Assembly (NCBI GenBank): GCA_019637315.1
Contig: JAHBVU010000025.1
Span: forward strand, 1 to 42,195
DNA: 42,195 bases
Source of the DNA: Gemmatimonadales bacterium
GTDB taxonomy: Bacteria; Gemmatimonadota; Gemmatimonadetes; Gemmatimonadales; GWC2-71-9
Direction of reading: 5' to 3'
The first letter of the stretch is position 1, and every line of letters starts with the position of its first letter. Shown here piece after piece: positions 24,001 to 42,195 of this stretch. The translations under genes and the position numbers were made by a program. A model generated the notes under the pieces. The model worked only from the letters and a program-made list of their open reading frames with translations, was not told the origin of the DNA and ran no database searches.

Positions 24001-27000
24001 GGCAGCCACGCTGTCACCCGACTGTCCGTCGGAGGTCAGGGTCACGTGACACCAGATGTCGCTCGCGCCCGGACGGAACATCTCGACCGCGCCGATACCC
24101 ACCGGGACGTAGACGTCACGGTCTGAAGCCTCGCCCTCGGCATCGGGCAGCGCCGCGCCGGTCAGCTGGAAGCAAGCATCGAGCAGCGCCGGATGCAGTC
24201 CGTAGCGTCCCGGGGCCGCTGCGCCCGGAAGCACGACTCGGCCCACCACCTCGCCGACGCCGCGATGAATCTCGGTGATACCACGAAACACCGGCCCGTA
24301 CTCCGCACCAACCGCGGCGAGCTTCTCGTAGTAGGTCGGCAAATCGACTGTGTCGCGCGTCCGGCTTCGGATCGCGTCGAGCGGGTACGGTTCACTGGGG
24401 GCGTCCGCCGCCGCGGCCACGGTTCCCGAGGCGTGGAGCTTCCACACCGGCGCCTTGGGATCGTCACCTGTCGAGCTGAAGATCTGGAAGGTGTGGGCCT
24501 GGCCCGTCGGCGCCAGGATGACCTGGACGGTCACCGTCCCGCTATCCGGCACCTCCATGGCCTCCTGGATGGTGACCTGCTCGAGGGTCACGTCGCCGCC
24601 GCGCACTTCCGCTGCGGCGGCGCGTGCCAGCTCGAGATACCCGGTGCCCGGAAACAGCGTCAGACCAGCGATGCGATGGTCCGCCAGAAATGGAAATTCC
24701 GCGAGCCCGATGGACGTCTCGAAGATGTCGAGCGGGCTCAGCACCTTGCCGCCGAGCAGGGGGTGGCCGCTTGCAGTGGGCGCGAGCGCCTGCCGGTGTG
24801 ACGACTCGAGCTCCAGCCAGTACCGCTCGCGCTGGAACGGATAGGTGGGCAGCACCACGCGGCGGCGCGCCGAGGCGTAGTCGCGCTCGAAGCCCGCCCA
24901 GTCGACCTTGAGGCCGTTGACGTAGAGCTGACCCAGATTCTCCAGCATCGCGCTCCAGTCGGAGCGGCCCTTGCGGAGCGAGGCAAGCCAGGTTGCCCGG
25001 CCTTCAGGCAGGCACCGCCGCGCCATGCCGGTGAGCGTCGGATGGGGCCCGACCTCGAGGAACAGCCGGTAGCCGTCCTGATCCAGCGTCGCAATCGAGT
25101 CGGCAAAGCGGACAGCGGCGCGCAGATGTTCGCGCCAGTACCGCGCGGTCAGGATCTCGGGACCCGCCATGCGGCCCGTCACATTGGACACGAGGCCGAT
25201 CTGCGGGCTGGCAAACCGAACCTTCTGGGCGACGCTCTCGAACTCATCGAGGATCGGGTCCATGAGCGGCGAATGGAAGGCATGCGACACGTTGAGCCGC
25301 TGCGTCTCGACGCCAGCCGCCGCAAATTGCTGGACGGCGCGATCGACGAGATCGTTCCGCCCCGAGATGACCACGTTGGTCGGACCGTTCACACCCGCAA
25401 TCGCAATCGGTCCGCCGATCTCGGCCAGCACCCGCGCCACGTCGGCTTCGGCGGCGAACACTGCGGCCATTCCTCCGTTACGCGGCAACGCACCCATCAG
25501 GCGGCCCCGTACCGCGATCAACTGCAGCGCATCCTCGAGGCTGAACACGCCCGCCACACACGCGGCGACGTATTCGCCCACGCTGTGGCCCAGCACCACC
25601 GCGGGTTCGGCACCCCAGGAGCGCCACAGCTCGGCCAGCGCATACTCGATCACGAACAGGGCCGGCTGCGTATAAGTGGTCTGATCGACTAGCGGCTCGG
25701 CACCCTGGTCGGCAAAGAGCACGCTCAGGAGTGGCCGGTCGAGATGCTGATCCACGATGGCGGCGCAGCGATCGACCGTCCGACGGAAGGTTGGCTGCGT
25801 CTCGTAGAGTTCCCGGGCCATGCCGGGATACTGTGCCCCCTGCCCCGTAAACATGAACACGATGTCGGGCGATACGTTGCCGCCCGCCCGACCGCGCGCA
25901 ACGCCCGCGACGATCTCGCCGGCCGCTGCTGCGCGCAGCCGATCGCGGGCTTCCTCCGCGGAGCTCGCCGTGACGGCCAGGCGCTCGCTGAAGTGCGACC
26001 GACCGCTCGCTGCAGTAGCCGCCACGTCCGCAAGAAGCGCCGCATCCGTGCGGTCGAAGTATGCCGCGAAGTCCCGGGCCAGCGTCGTCAACGCATCCGG
26101 CGTCTGGGCCGACAGTACGAGCAGCTGGGTCGATCGGTCGACCGGGCACGCCGTCGGTTCGACCGGCGGCGCTTCCTCCAGAATCACGTGCGCGTTCGTG
26201 CCGCTGAACCCGAAGGAGCTGATGCCGACCCGGCGGCGCTGATCCGGCGCCACGGTCCAGTCGGTCAGCACCGTCGGCACCGCGATGGGATACTTGTCCC
26301 AGGGAATCAGCGGATTCGGCGTGTGGAAATGCAGGTGCGGTGGAAGCTGCTTGTGCTGCAGTGCCACGATTGCCTTGGCGAGCCCAGCCACGCCGGCGGC
26401 ACCCTCCAGATGGCCGACATTGGTCTTGATCGACCCGACCATGAGCGGTCGATCCGCAGGACGACCCCGTCCATAAACCTCACCGAGCGCCTTGATCTCG
26501 ATCGGGTCGCCGAGCGAGGTGCCGGTGCCGTGAGCTTCGACGTATCCGACGTCGGTCGGAGTAAGCCGCGCATTGGCGAGCGCCGCCTCGATTACCGCTT
26601 CCTGCGCCGGGCCGTACGGCGCGGTCAGGCCGCTGCTCCGTCCGTCCTGGTTGATGGCGGACCCGCGGATCACGGCCATGACTCGATCACCGTCGCGCCG
26701 TGCATCCGACAGCCGCTTGAGCACCAGCACGGCACACCCCTCGCCGCGGACATAACCGTCGGCCGCTGCGTCGAAGGTGTGGCATCGACCGGTCGGCGAG
26801 GTCATCCGTCCACGGGACGTGAGAATGGAGCCATTCGGCGTCAGGGTCAGATTCACCCCGGCCGCGAGCGCCAGGTCCGCTTCCCGATTCCGCAAGCTGA
26901 GCATTGCCAGATGGGTCGCCACCAGCGACGACGAGCATGCCGTGTCGAGCGCCACGTTGGGCCCGTGCAGCCCCAGCACATAGGAAATCCGCCCGGCAGC

Positions 27001-27557
27001 CATGCTGTCGGCTGTCCCCGATGACGCGTACGCATCGGAGCGGCTCGGACCCTGGGCCTCGAGAATCCGATTCGAATAATCCTGCGTCGACACACCCAGG
27101 TAGACGGCCGTCTGGCTGCCCGCCAGGCGCGCCGGCCCGATTCCCGCATGCTCCAGCGATTCCCAGACGACTTCGAGCAGGAGGCGCTGCTGCGGATCCA
27201 TGCTGACCGCTTCACGCGGTGAAATGCCGAAGAAATGAGCGTCGAACCGATCGACGTTATCGAGGAAGGCGCCCCATCGGCTGTAGGTCTTGCCCAGGGC
27301 ATCCGGGTCCGGATCGAAATAAGCGTCGACGTCCCAGCGGTCCGCCGGTACCTCGGTCACCGCGTCGACCCCGGAGGCCAGCAGCTGCCAGAGAGACTCC
27401 GGATCCTTGACGCCACCCGGCATCCGACAACCCAGCCCGATGACCGCGATCGGCTCCGACTGCGCCTGCTCCAACTCGGCGACCCGGGCCTTGAGTTCGT
27501 CGATCGCCACCAGGGAGCGCTTGAGCAGCGCGCGATAGTCCTGCGGCGGCTTGGCCG

Positions 27558-27561
<4 letters not shown>
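21058..27561 (-). CDS. Type I polyketide synthase PKS-C (KS-AT-DH-ER-KR-ACP)
   Basis: A 2167-residue single-module synthase, last PKS in transcription order. An N-terminal docking coiled coil (about 8-35) precedes KS (36-460; Cys209, His344, His384). AT (about 567-880) has Ser660 in GHSVGE and HAFH (760-763), predicting malonyl-CoA. DH (about 932-1215) has His962 in [10 protein letters not shown] and Asp1128/Gln1132. A structural KR half (about 1240-1435) is followed by ER (about 1460-1765; [11 protein letters not shown]) and KR (1775-1955; TGGVGGLG, Lys1885, Ser1909, Tyr1922, all intact; B-type VED). ACP has Ser2084 in GLDSLMA. No C-methyltransferase domain is present. All reductive domains look active, so it should add an unbranched, fully saturated two-carbon unit. 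It ends in a docking-like helix (2143-2161, [14 protein letters not shown]) and has no thioesterase. Confidence 0.95.
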
Positions 27562-34276
<6,715 letters not shown>

Positions 34277-34280
<4 letters not shown>

Positions 34281-37200
34281 GACCCCTGCATCTTGCGGGC
34301 AAACAGCGCCTCCACCTCGGCATCGGAAAGATCCTCGATCGCACCCACGGCATCGGTGCCTTCCTGGGCAGGCTCGGCGGGCGCGGTAGTTCCCGTCGCC
34401 CCAACAGCCTCCGCGAGGACCCCGGTCTCCAGGAATGCCGCCAGCGCATCCAGCGTCGGATGGTCGAAGACCAGCGTCGCCGGCAGACTCCGAGTCAGGC
34501 CAAGTGCGGTACCCAGCCGGTTCCTGAGCTCGACCGCCATCAGCGAATCGAGCCCCAGTTCGTTGAGAGGCTGCCGCTGATCGATGGCCCGACCATCCTG
34601 CACCCCCAATACGCGCGCCACCTGGTCGCCCACGAAGTCGACCAGGAGTTCACGCCGCCGGCCCGGGACGGCCTCGGCCCATCGCTGGATGAATCCGGTC
34701 CCCGCGGTTCCCTGGTCGGCCGGGCGAATGGATGATTTTGCGACCGACACGGTACGATGCAGGTCTTGGACCACCTCGGAGACCCAGCCAGGCCGCTGCC
34801 CGGCCTCGAACCGCCGAGCAAACAGATTCCAATCGATCGGCAGCACGCCGAGGTGCGGGGGCGCCCCCTCCATGGCAGCTTCGAGCAGGGCGAGACCATC
34901 GGCCGGGGGAATCACCCCAACCCCCTGGGCTTCGATCCGGCGGTCAACCCCGTGTTCCACCGCCGCGCCGACTTCCGACCACGCCCCCCAGCTGATGCTG
35001 AGCGCCGGCAGACCGCAGGCCCGACGGTAGTAAGCGAGCCCGTCCATGAAGGCGTTGGCCGCCGCGTGGTTGCCCTGACCGGCCGAGCCCAGCAGGGACG
35101 CCACCGACGAATACAGCACGAAGAAATCGAGCGGCCGATGGCAGGTCCCCCGGTGCAATGCCCAGGCGCCGGCCACCTTCGGACCAAGCGGGATCCGGAA
35201 TCGGTCCCAACTCTGCTGCAGCAAGGCGCCGTCCTCGAGGACCCCGGCCGAGTGCACGATCCCGCGCAGCGGCGGCAGCGTCGTATCGATCTCGGCGAGC
35301 AGCTCGGCAATCGCTTCGGGTCGAGACACGTCAACCCGCCGTACCGCGACTTGCGCACCCGCCTGCTCCATTCCGGCGATGGTCTGTTGCGCAGCCTCCG
35401 ATGGCCCGCGCCGGCCCACCAGCACGAGGTGACGCGCACCCCGCTCGACCAGTCGCTCCGCCGTCAGGAGCCCGAGCCCCGTGAGGCCGCCCGTCACGAG
35501 GTAGCTGGCATGACACGAGAGCGACCCGAGCCCCGCTCGATCCGGCGCCGTCACCGTCAGCACCACCTTGCCGACATGCCTGGCTTGCGCCATGTATCGG
35601 AAGCCTTCGGCAGCGCGTTCCAGGGGGAAGGTCCATCGCGGCAACGGGGTGATCTCGCCGCGCGCCAGCGTAGCCATGATGTCGGCAAATGCCGCGGAGG
35701 ATCCGACTGGATCGTCCAGGTGCCGCCGGGCGAGGTCGATCGCATGGTAGCGGCCATCCGGCCGGACGCGGCGGAAATCGTCGTCGGTCCAGATCTCCCG
35801 CTTGCCGATTTCGAGGAACCGGCCGCGTGGCGACAACACACTCGCCGTGGCCGGGATGAACTCGCCGGCAAGCGAGTTGAGTGCCACGTCGACGCCCCGT
35901 CCATGCGTGACCGCACGGATCTCCTCGGCGAACCGAAGGCTGCGCGAGTCGAAGACGTGCGCGATGCCAAGAGAACGGAGATAGCTGCGCTTTTCCTCGC
36001 TGCCGGCCGTTGCGAAGATCTCGGCACCGATCCGCTGCGCAATCTGGATTGCCGCCATCCCGACGCCGCCGGCGCCCGCGTGGATCAGTACCCGCTCCCC
36101 GCGCTGGAGCCCGGCCAAGGTGACCAGCGCGTAATGTGCGGTCATGAATGCAAAGGGCACCGTAGCTGCCGCCTCGTGCCCGATCGTTGGCGGCAGCAGC
36201 ACGACGAACCGTGCGTCTACCGTGACGTAGGTCCCGAAGCACCCCTGGCCCGTCGCGACGACATCATCGCCGGGAGCCAGGTGCTCAACGCCCGGTCCCA
36301 CCGCCACGACGCGGCCCGCGCATTCGCCGCCCAGCGGCTCCGGATCGGCCCGCATGGCGACCGCGTTCATCACGTCGCGGAAGTTGAGCCCCGCGGCGTA
36401 GACCCGAATCTCCACCTCGCCCGGGCCGGGCACTCGGCGGGCCGTCGGTACGAGTCGGATCTCATCGAGGATACCGGTCGCCGACGGTGCGAGGCGGACC
36501 GGATCCGGCGCTGTGCTGCGCACCGAGACCGGGACGATTCGTGCCCAATGCCGGCGCCCGCCCCGCACCGCGATCTGATCCTCCGTTTCAGGCGCGCCGA
36601 GCGCTCGGAACAGGTCGCGCGCCTGATCGACCATGCTCGCGCGCGGATCGAGGTCGACGCGTGTAGCCCCAAGCTCGGGATGCTCCAGCGCCACGACGCG
36701 TCCCAAACCCCAGACCGGTGCTTGTGCCACCGCAACGGGCTCCGCGCCCTCCACCGGTACGGCGCCCCGCGTCACGAGCCAGAGGCGCGGCACGGCCCCG
36801 TGCTCGAAGGAATGGGTACCAAGGGACTGCACGACGGCTACGATACTGCCCAGGGTTGCCTGCTGCGCCTCAAGCACCGACTCCGTCGCGTCGATCGCGG
36901 AATCGTCGTGCGCCAGCGCGCCCAGGTGGATCACGCCGCGCAAGGTCGCGGACCGCGCCGCGACGAGCCGGCCGAACCCATCGTGGTCGCCTTCCCGAAC
37001 CTCGACCGTGCGGTGCCCGGCTGCAGTCAGATGCCGGGCCAGTCCAGCAGTGACATCACCTCCGTCGCCGACGAGGAGCCAGTCTCCTGGGTCGCCCAGG
37101 ATGGGCAGCGCATCGACCGGCTTCCGTCCGATGACGAGCGCTTCACGGGAGAGCGGCGATTCGGGCGGCGCGATGACCGCTTCATAGCCCAGGTCCTCGA

Positions 37201-40200
37201 AGAGCCGCTGCCAGGCAGCCCGATCGAGCAGCGGATAGTCGGGCCGAATCGCCCGATCGGTGAAACGCCACCAGCCTTCGGTCAGGCCGAAGGTGACATC
37301 GATCCACCGTTCCGGCGCCGCCACCTCGAGCATCAGGAGCGTGCCGCCCGGTGCCAGCGCACGATGGATCCGGCCCAGTGTGGCCCGGAGGTCGGCGGTG
37401 GCGTGGATCACATTGACGGCGATGATCAGATCGAAGCCTTCGGCGCCGACGCCCTGGGCGGCGAGCTCACGCTCGAGATCCAGCGTCTGACACTGCACGA
37501 ATCGATGCGCAGCGAACTTCTCCCGCGCTCGGGCTACGAGTGTGGGGCTCAGGTCGGTAAACAGGTACTCGGTCCGGTCCGCCGGCAGCTCCGGCACCAC
37601 CCACGACGTCGTAGCGCCCGTGCCGCCCCCAACTTCGAGCACGCGCAGCCGACGATCCAGCGGCAACCCGGAAACGAGCTCCGCCACGGACGCGCGCACC
37701 AGCCCGTTGTAGACCAACGCCTCCGGCGCATGCTGATAGAGCGACTCCGCCAGCTCCGCGGAGCCGCCGGGAAAGAGGTATTGGAGCGGATCGGCCCTGC
37801 CCCGCAATACCTCGGCGAGCACGCTGCCACAGGACGCGGTCAGCGTAATCTGCGCCGCCGACGCCGGCCGACGCGCCAGGAGCGACTGGGTCGATGCCGC
37901 AGCGTCTACCACCGGCGGCAGCGCCCTCACGGCCCAGCGATCGCCGTTGCGCCCAAGGATTCCGTCTTCGGCAAGGATCACGAGATACCGGATCAGGAGA
38001 CCCCGATACCTCGGCACGATCCCGAGCCGATCGAGCAATCCATCAGTGGTGACCTCCTCCCCGACTGCGAAGGTCCAGCCGAGTTCCGCGAAGGATCGGA
38101 GGATGAAGGCAGTCGCGAGCGCTTCGACCTCGAGGTAGGTCTCGTGATAGGTCGGCAGGCCGTGTTGCTCGGCAAGTATCGGCAGCTCGGTTGCGGTGCG
38201 TCGCTCCAGCGCGGCTGGTGCCGGAAATCCCTCAGCGGCCGAGGCCGGCTCAGCCCGCCAGGCAAGCTCGTAGGTCCAGCCATCGCGTCCGCTCACGACG
38301 GAGGGCGCGGGCCGCAGGGTGACTCCCCCAAGCTCCGCGACCACCCCGTCCGCATCCGCGATGACGATGTCCGCGGTAAGCGAACCGCTCGCCGCCTGGG
38401 GCAGGAGCACCGTGGCCACGCTGGTGACTCGATTGCCCGGCGTCCGATGGATCGCCACCCGATCGACGGCCAGCGGCAGGTACGCACCGCGCGCGGCGAT
38501 GCTCTCGGGGATTGCGGCGGCCAGCCCCTGAAGGCAGGCATCCAGCAACGCCGGATGAATCCGGTAACCCGCGGCGCTGCCGGCCGCCTCCGGCAGCACA
38601 ATGTCCGCGACGGCCTCGCCATCGCAACGCCAAACCGCTTCCACACCGCGTAAGCTCGGCCCGAAATCGAGGCCGCGCGCCGCCAACGCCCCGTAATGGT
38701 CGACGGCGGTCAGTGGTTCGAGGCAACGCGCGCGCACGGCCGCCAGATCTGTCGCGCCGGACGATTCCGGACGCGCCGAGGCGAGCCGCGCCGTTGCATG
38801 GAGCCGCCAGGCGGTGCCGTCTCCTGATTCGGCGGTGCTGGAAACCTCGACCTCCGCACCGCCACCCTCCGAATGCCGGAGCACCGTCTGCACCAGGCGC
38901 CGCTCGTCGGGCGCAAAAGCGAGCGGCTCGCGGATCACGAGGTCTTCGATTGCCCGCATCTCGCCGAAGACGGCAGCCGATCCAGCTGCCAGCATCTCGA
39001 TAAACCCCGTGGCGGGCAGGATCGGACGCCCGTCGACCCGATGGTCTGCCAGGAAGGGGACCCCGCCCGCGGCAATCGTCGACTCGAACTGGACCACATC
39101 GCGCAGCGCCGACCGGATCCGGGCTCCCAGCAGCGGATGCTCCGCCGAACCGGCCCGCCGGCCGGCGGGTGCGGGCCGAGTCCAATACGATGACCGCTGG
39201 AAGGGATAGGTCGGCAAGCTGACACGACGGCGCGGAGCGCCGGCATCGAGACCGTACAAGTCGGTTTCGACCCCGTGCGTCCAGAGCTCACCAAGCGTTG
39301 CGAGCAGCGTCGTCCAATCGTCTTTCCCGCGGCGCAATGTGGGCAGCCAGACGCGCCCATCCCCTGGCGCCGAGTCCCGAGCCATGCTGATCAGCGTCGG
39401 ATGCGGCCCGACCTCGATGAACACCTCGTGGCCCTGCGCGGCAAGCGACGCCATCGCGGCCGAGAAGCGGACCGGCTCGCGGAGATGGCGCCGCCAGTAG
39501 CGCGCCGTCGTCACCTCAGCCGGGTCGGCCGGCCCACCCGAAAGATTGGAGAGCAGTCGCCCGCTCGGCGCAGTGTACTGCACCGTCGCCGCGATCGCCT
39601 CGAATTCGTCGAGGATCGGATCCATCAGCGCCGAATGAAAGGCATGTGATACGACGAGAGGACGGGTCGTGATGCCCCGTGCGCCGAGCGCAGTGCAGAC
39701 GGCGTCGACCTCCACACCGGCCCCCGAGATCACGGTGTTGGCGGGGCCGTTGTAGGCCGCGATCGCGAGTCGCGTCCCGGCAATCGCCTCCTCCACCACC
39801 GCCCGGTCGGCCAGAACAGCGGCCATGGCACCTCCCGCCGGAAGGCCCCCCATCAGCCGGCCACGGGCCGCGATCAGCCGGAGCCCGTCCTCCAGGCCGA
39901 AGACGCCAGCTCGGCAGGCGGCAGCATACTCGCCCACGCTGTGTCCCAAGACCGTCGTCGCGTGGATCCCGAGACTCGCCAGCAACTCGGCCAGCGCATA
40001 CTCGATCGCAAACAGACCGGGCTGCGTATAGGTCGTATCATGGATTCGCGCCTCGGCCGCCGCGTCGTCGGGAAACAACACGGAGAGCAGCGGATGCGGG
40101 AGAATCGGCCGGAGCAGTTCGTCGCAACGGTCGATCGCGGCGCGGAAGACCGGTTGCGTCCGGTAGAGCGACCGACCCATCGCCGGATACTGGGCACCTT

Positions 40201-41893
40201 GCCCCGAGAACAGGAATGCGATCCTGGGCTGGTCGTGGAAGGTCGCGCGCCGCACCATCGCACCGGCAGCCTCCCGGCCTTGCGCGACTTCATGCAGTGC
40301 CGCTCGCGCCTCCGCCGTCGACTCGGCAACGAGCGCGCACCGATACGGCAGCGCGGCGCGGCCCGTGTTTGCCGTGAAGGCGATATCGGCGAGGGGTGTG
40401 GCATCATCCAGCCCATCGGCGAAGCGTCTTGCCAGCTCATGCAATGGCGATTCGCCAGCTGCAGAGAGCGTGAGCAGGTGCCGCGGCCGATCCGGCTCGG
40501 CGGCCGACCCCGCCGGCAGGTCCGGTGGCGGGCCGACCACGAGGTGCGCATTGGTACCGCTGAAACCGAACGAGCTGACGCCCGCCAGGAGCCCCGTCTC
40601 GAGCGGCCACGGCGTCAGTGTCGTCGGCACCCGTACCGGTAGCTGGGCCCATGGAATGAACGGGCTCGGCGTCACGAAATGCAGGTGTGGCGGGATGGCG
40701 CGATGCTGAATGCACAGAACCGCCTTGATCAGGCCTGCGACCCCCGCCGATGCCTCCATGTGGCCAACGTTCGTCTTGAGCGACCCGATCCAGAGCGGAC
40801 GATCGGCGGGGCGACCCTCGCCCAGCGCCGTGCCCAACGCCTGGACCTCGATCGGATCGCCCAGCGAGGTGCCAGTGCCGTGCGTTTCGACATAACTGAC
40901 CTCGGCGGGCCGGACGCCGCCGTTGGCCAGCGCATCCCGGATCACCATCACCTGCGCTGGACCGTTCGGCGCCGTGAGGCCGCTGCTCGGACCATCCTGA
41001 TTGACGGCGGAGCCGCGGATCACCGCCAGTACGGTGTCGCCCGCGGCCACCGCGTCCGCGAGGCGCTTGAGCACCACGACGCCGACGCCCTCGCCTCGCA
41101 CGAACCCATCGGCCGCCGCATCGAATGCTTTGCAACGGCCGTCGGGCGCCAACATCCGATACTTCGCCAGGGCAATCATCGTCTCCGGCGCCAGGATCGC
41201 ATTGGTGCCCCCGGCCAGCGCCATCGAACACTCGCCGGACCGCAAGCTCTGTACGGCCAGATGCACGGCTACCAGCGACGAGGAGCAGGCCGTGTCGATG
41301 GACACGCTCGGCCCCTGCAGGCCGAGCACATACGAGATCCGCCCCGACGCGACGCTGTGTCCGACCCCCGAGCCGTAGTAGGTATCGCTGCCGATGGCCC
41401 CGTTCTCGAGTTGCAGCTGCGCATAGTCGGTGCCGGCGATGCCGACGAACACGCCGGTCCGGGTGCCCGAGAGCCGGTCAGGAGCCTGCCCGGCATGCTC
41501 CAGTGCCTCCCAGACGACTTCGAGCAGGAGCCGTTGCTGTGGATCCATACTCGCCGCCTCACGGGGCGAGATGCCAAAGAACGCCGGGTCGAACCGGTCG
41601 ATGTCCCGCAGAAAGGCGCCGTACCGTGTGTTCATCTTGCCCGGCGCCTCGACATCCGGGTCATAGTACGCATCGACGTCCCAGCGATCAGGCGGGATTT
41701 CCGTGACTGCGTTGTCCCCGCGCGCGAGCAGGTTCCAGAACACGGCCGGACTGTCGACTCCACCGGGGAATCGGCACCCCATGCCGACGATCGCGATGGG
41801 CTGCCGGTTGGCGCGCTCGGCCTGCTCCGCGCGTGCCGTCAGCTTCTCGATCGCCAGCAGGGCCTGCTTGGCAGAGGAGAGGGGGGAGGTCAT
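34277..41893 (-). CDS. Type I polyketide synthase PKS-A (KS-AT-DH-cMT-ER-KR-ACP)
   Basis: A 2538-residue single-module synthase with the full set of modifying domains, in the order known from highly reducing synthases. Short docking helix (about 5-28); KS (30-455; Cys203, His338 in VETHGTGT, His378); AT (about 557-870; Ser652, HAFH 750-753, so malonyl-CoA); DH (about 918-1205; His951 in [10 protein letters not shown], Asp1118/Gln1122); C-methyltransferase (about 1225-1590; [11 protein letters not shown] 1419-1429, NVIHATADL); structural KR half (about 1603-1785); ER (about 1805-2115; [11 protein letters not shown]); KR (2130-2310; TGGLTGLG, B-type LED) with His2276 (codon 35066-35068) at the usual catalytic Tyr; ACP Ser2450. 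If all are active it adds an alpha-methyl, fully saturated unit. The C-terminal helix [14 protein letters not shown] is a class 2-like docking element. Start ATG overlaps the upstream PKS stop by four bases. Confidence 0.95.
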
Positions 41894-42195
41894 GACAGCT
41901 CGCTCAGACGGCTGCGCAACAGGGCGTCGGCATCTTCTTCCGTCATTTCGGCCAGCGTCGCTTCAGAAATCGATGACCGGGACGGCGCGGCAGGTGTCGC
42001 GGGCGCATCGCCCGCCTGCGACGTCGATGGATCCAGATGCTCGAGCAGATGCCGGGCGATCGCCTCGATGGTCGGATAATCGAACATCAGGGTGGCCGAG
42101 AGGACCTCACCCAGGCCAAGACCCGTGGCCAGTCGGTTCCGGAGCTGCACGGCCATCAACGAGTCGAGGCCGAGATCCATGAGCCGGTGACGCCG
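41890..42195 (-). CDS. C-terminal end of an upstream type I PKS (ACP and docking tail), truncated
   Basis: The frame is open at the right window edge; the last 101 codons of a larger gene are visible. It contains the phosphopantetheine site [14 protein letters not shown] (the Ser carries the arm) preceded by an open frame that reads RRHRLMD, so the ATG at 42180 is internal, not a start. The ACP continues with [20 protein letters not shown], the ordinary modular type. An Ala/Pro-rich linker leads to a docking-like helix, [14 protein letters not shown]. The stop codon overlaps the ATG of PKS-A as ATGA. This gene should hand its acyl chain to PKS-A through the docking pair, which is inference from order and tail type. 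Confidence 0.9.
   Translation of the reverse strand, partial: RRHRLMDLGLDSLMAVQLRNRLATGLGLGEVLSATLMFDYPTIEAIARHLLEHLDPSTSQAGDAPATPAAPSRSSISEATLAEMTEEDADALLRSRLSELS

Noticed and set aside
21883-24126. A 747-codon open frame opposite PKS-C.
   Set aside because: Same reason: antisense to well-supported KR, ER and DH domains, biased composition, no domain.
34757-38653. A 1298-codon open frame on the plus strand opposite PKS-A.
   Set aside because: It is antisense to cMT, ER, KR and DH domains with intact motifs on the other strand. Its protein is rich in R, H, Q and D with no recognisable domain, as expected for a shadow frame in GC-rich DNA.
42178-42180. The ATG at 42180 as the start of a free-standing ACP gene.
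   Set aside because: The frame remains open to the window edge and the ATG lies inside the conserved ACP segment just before GLDSL, so this is the end of a larger PKS.

Overview
The window looks like a chromosomal piece of a GC-rich, non-actinobacterial soil or environmental bacterium. I think Gemmatimonadota is most likely, with moderate confidence: a Kgd-type fused E2-E1 2-oxoglutarate decarboxylase/dehydrogenase sits beside exported M28-type peptidase and imidazolonepropionase-like amidohydrolase genes, and an NtrC-type regulator carries a GAFTDA loop. This is judgement from family resemblance, not from a search. I see no rRNA, tRNA, CRISPR array, insertion sequence or phage gene. Large open frames opposite the real genes are by-products of the high GC content.

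Layout, left to right. (1) 1-5628, minus strand: the start of an unidentified gene running off the left edge, then an operon read leftwards: HlyD-type adaptor, two MacB/LolD-type ABC ATPases, an NtrC-type response regulator and an NtrY-like sensor kinase. No permease is present. A -24/-12-like sigma-54 site precedes the operon. (2) 5851-7413, minus: secreted M28 zinc peptidase. (3) 7554-9250, plus: soluble PAS histidine kinase and NarL-type regulator, translationally coupled. (4) 9238-13199, minus: small SAM methyltransferase, thiolase FadI and FadJ, a beta-oxidation operon. (5) 13227-20186, plus: glycerol-3-phosphate dehydrogenase GlpD, a hairpin-rich leader, the Kgd-type enzyme, a strong intrinsic terminator, and an exported amidohydrolase. 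(6) 20183-42195, minus: one coupled operon encoding a modular cis-AT type I polyketide synthase and, as its last gene, an EamA-type membrane transporter.

The polyketide block is the main accessory region. Reading in transcription order, an upstream PKS (only its last ACP and tail are visible) feeds PKS-A (KS-AT-DH-cMT-ER-KR-ACP), PKS-B (KS-AT-DH-cMT-KR-ACP) and PKS-C (KS-AT-DH-ER-KR-ACP). All three ATs carry HAFH, which predicts malonyl-CoA, so methyl branches would come from the C-methyltransferase domains. The predicted segment is a methyl-branched, largely reduced chain with one methyl-substituted double bond. No thioesterase or other release domain is visible; the last PKS ends in a docking-like helix. 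Every junction in this operon is a 4-base stop/start overlap, including the one into the transporter gene.

The observations I rate most worth checking are the missing release step, the Tyr-to-His change at the ketoreductase active site in PKS-A and PKS-B but not PKS-C, the structured leader of kgd with a hairpin lying exactly between Shine-Dalgarno and start codon, and the ABC efflux operon with two ATPases and no permease.
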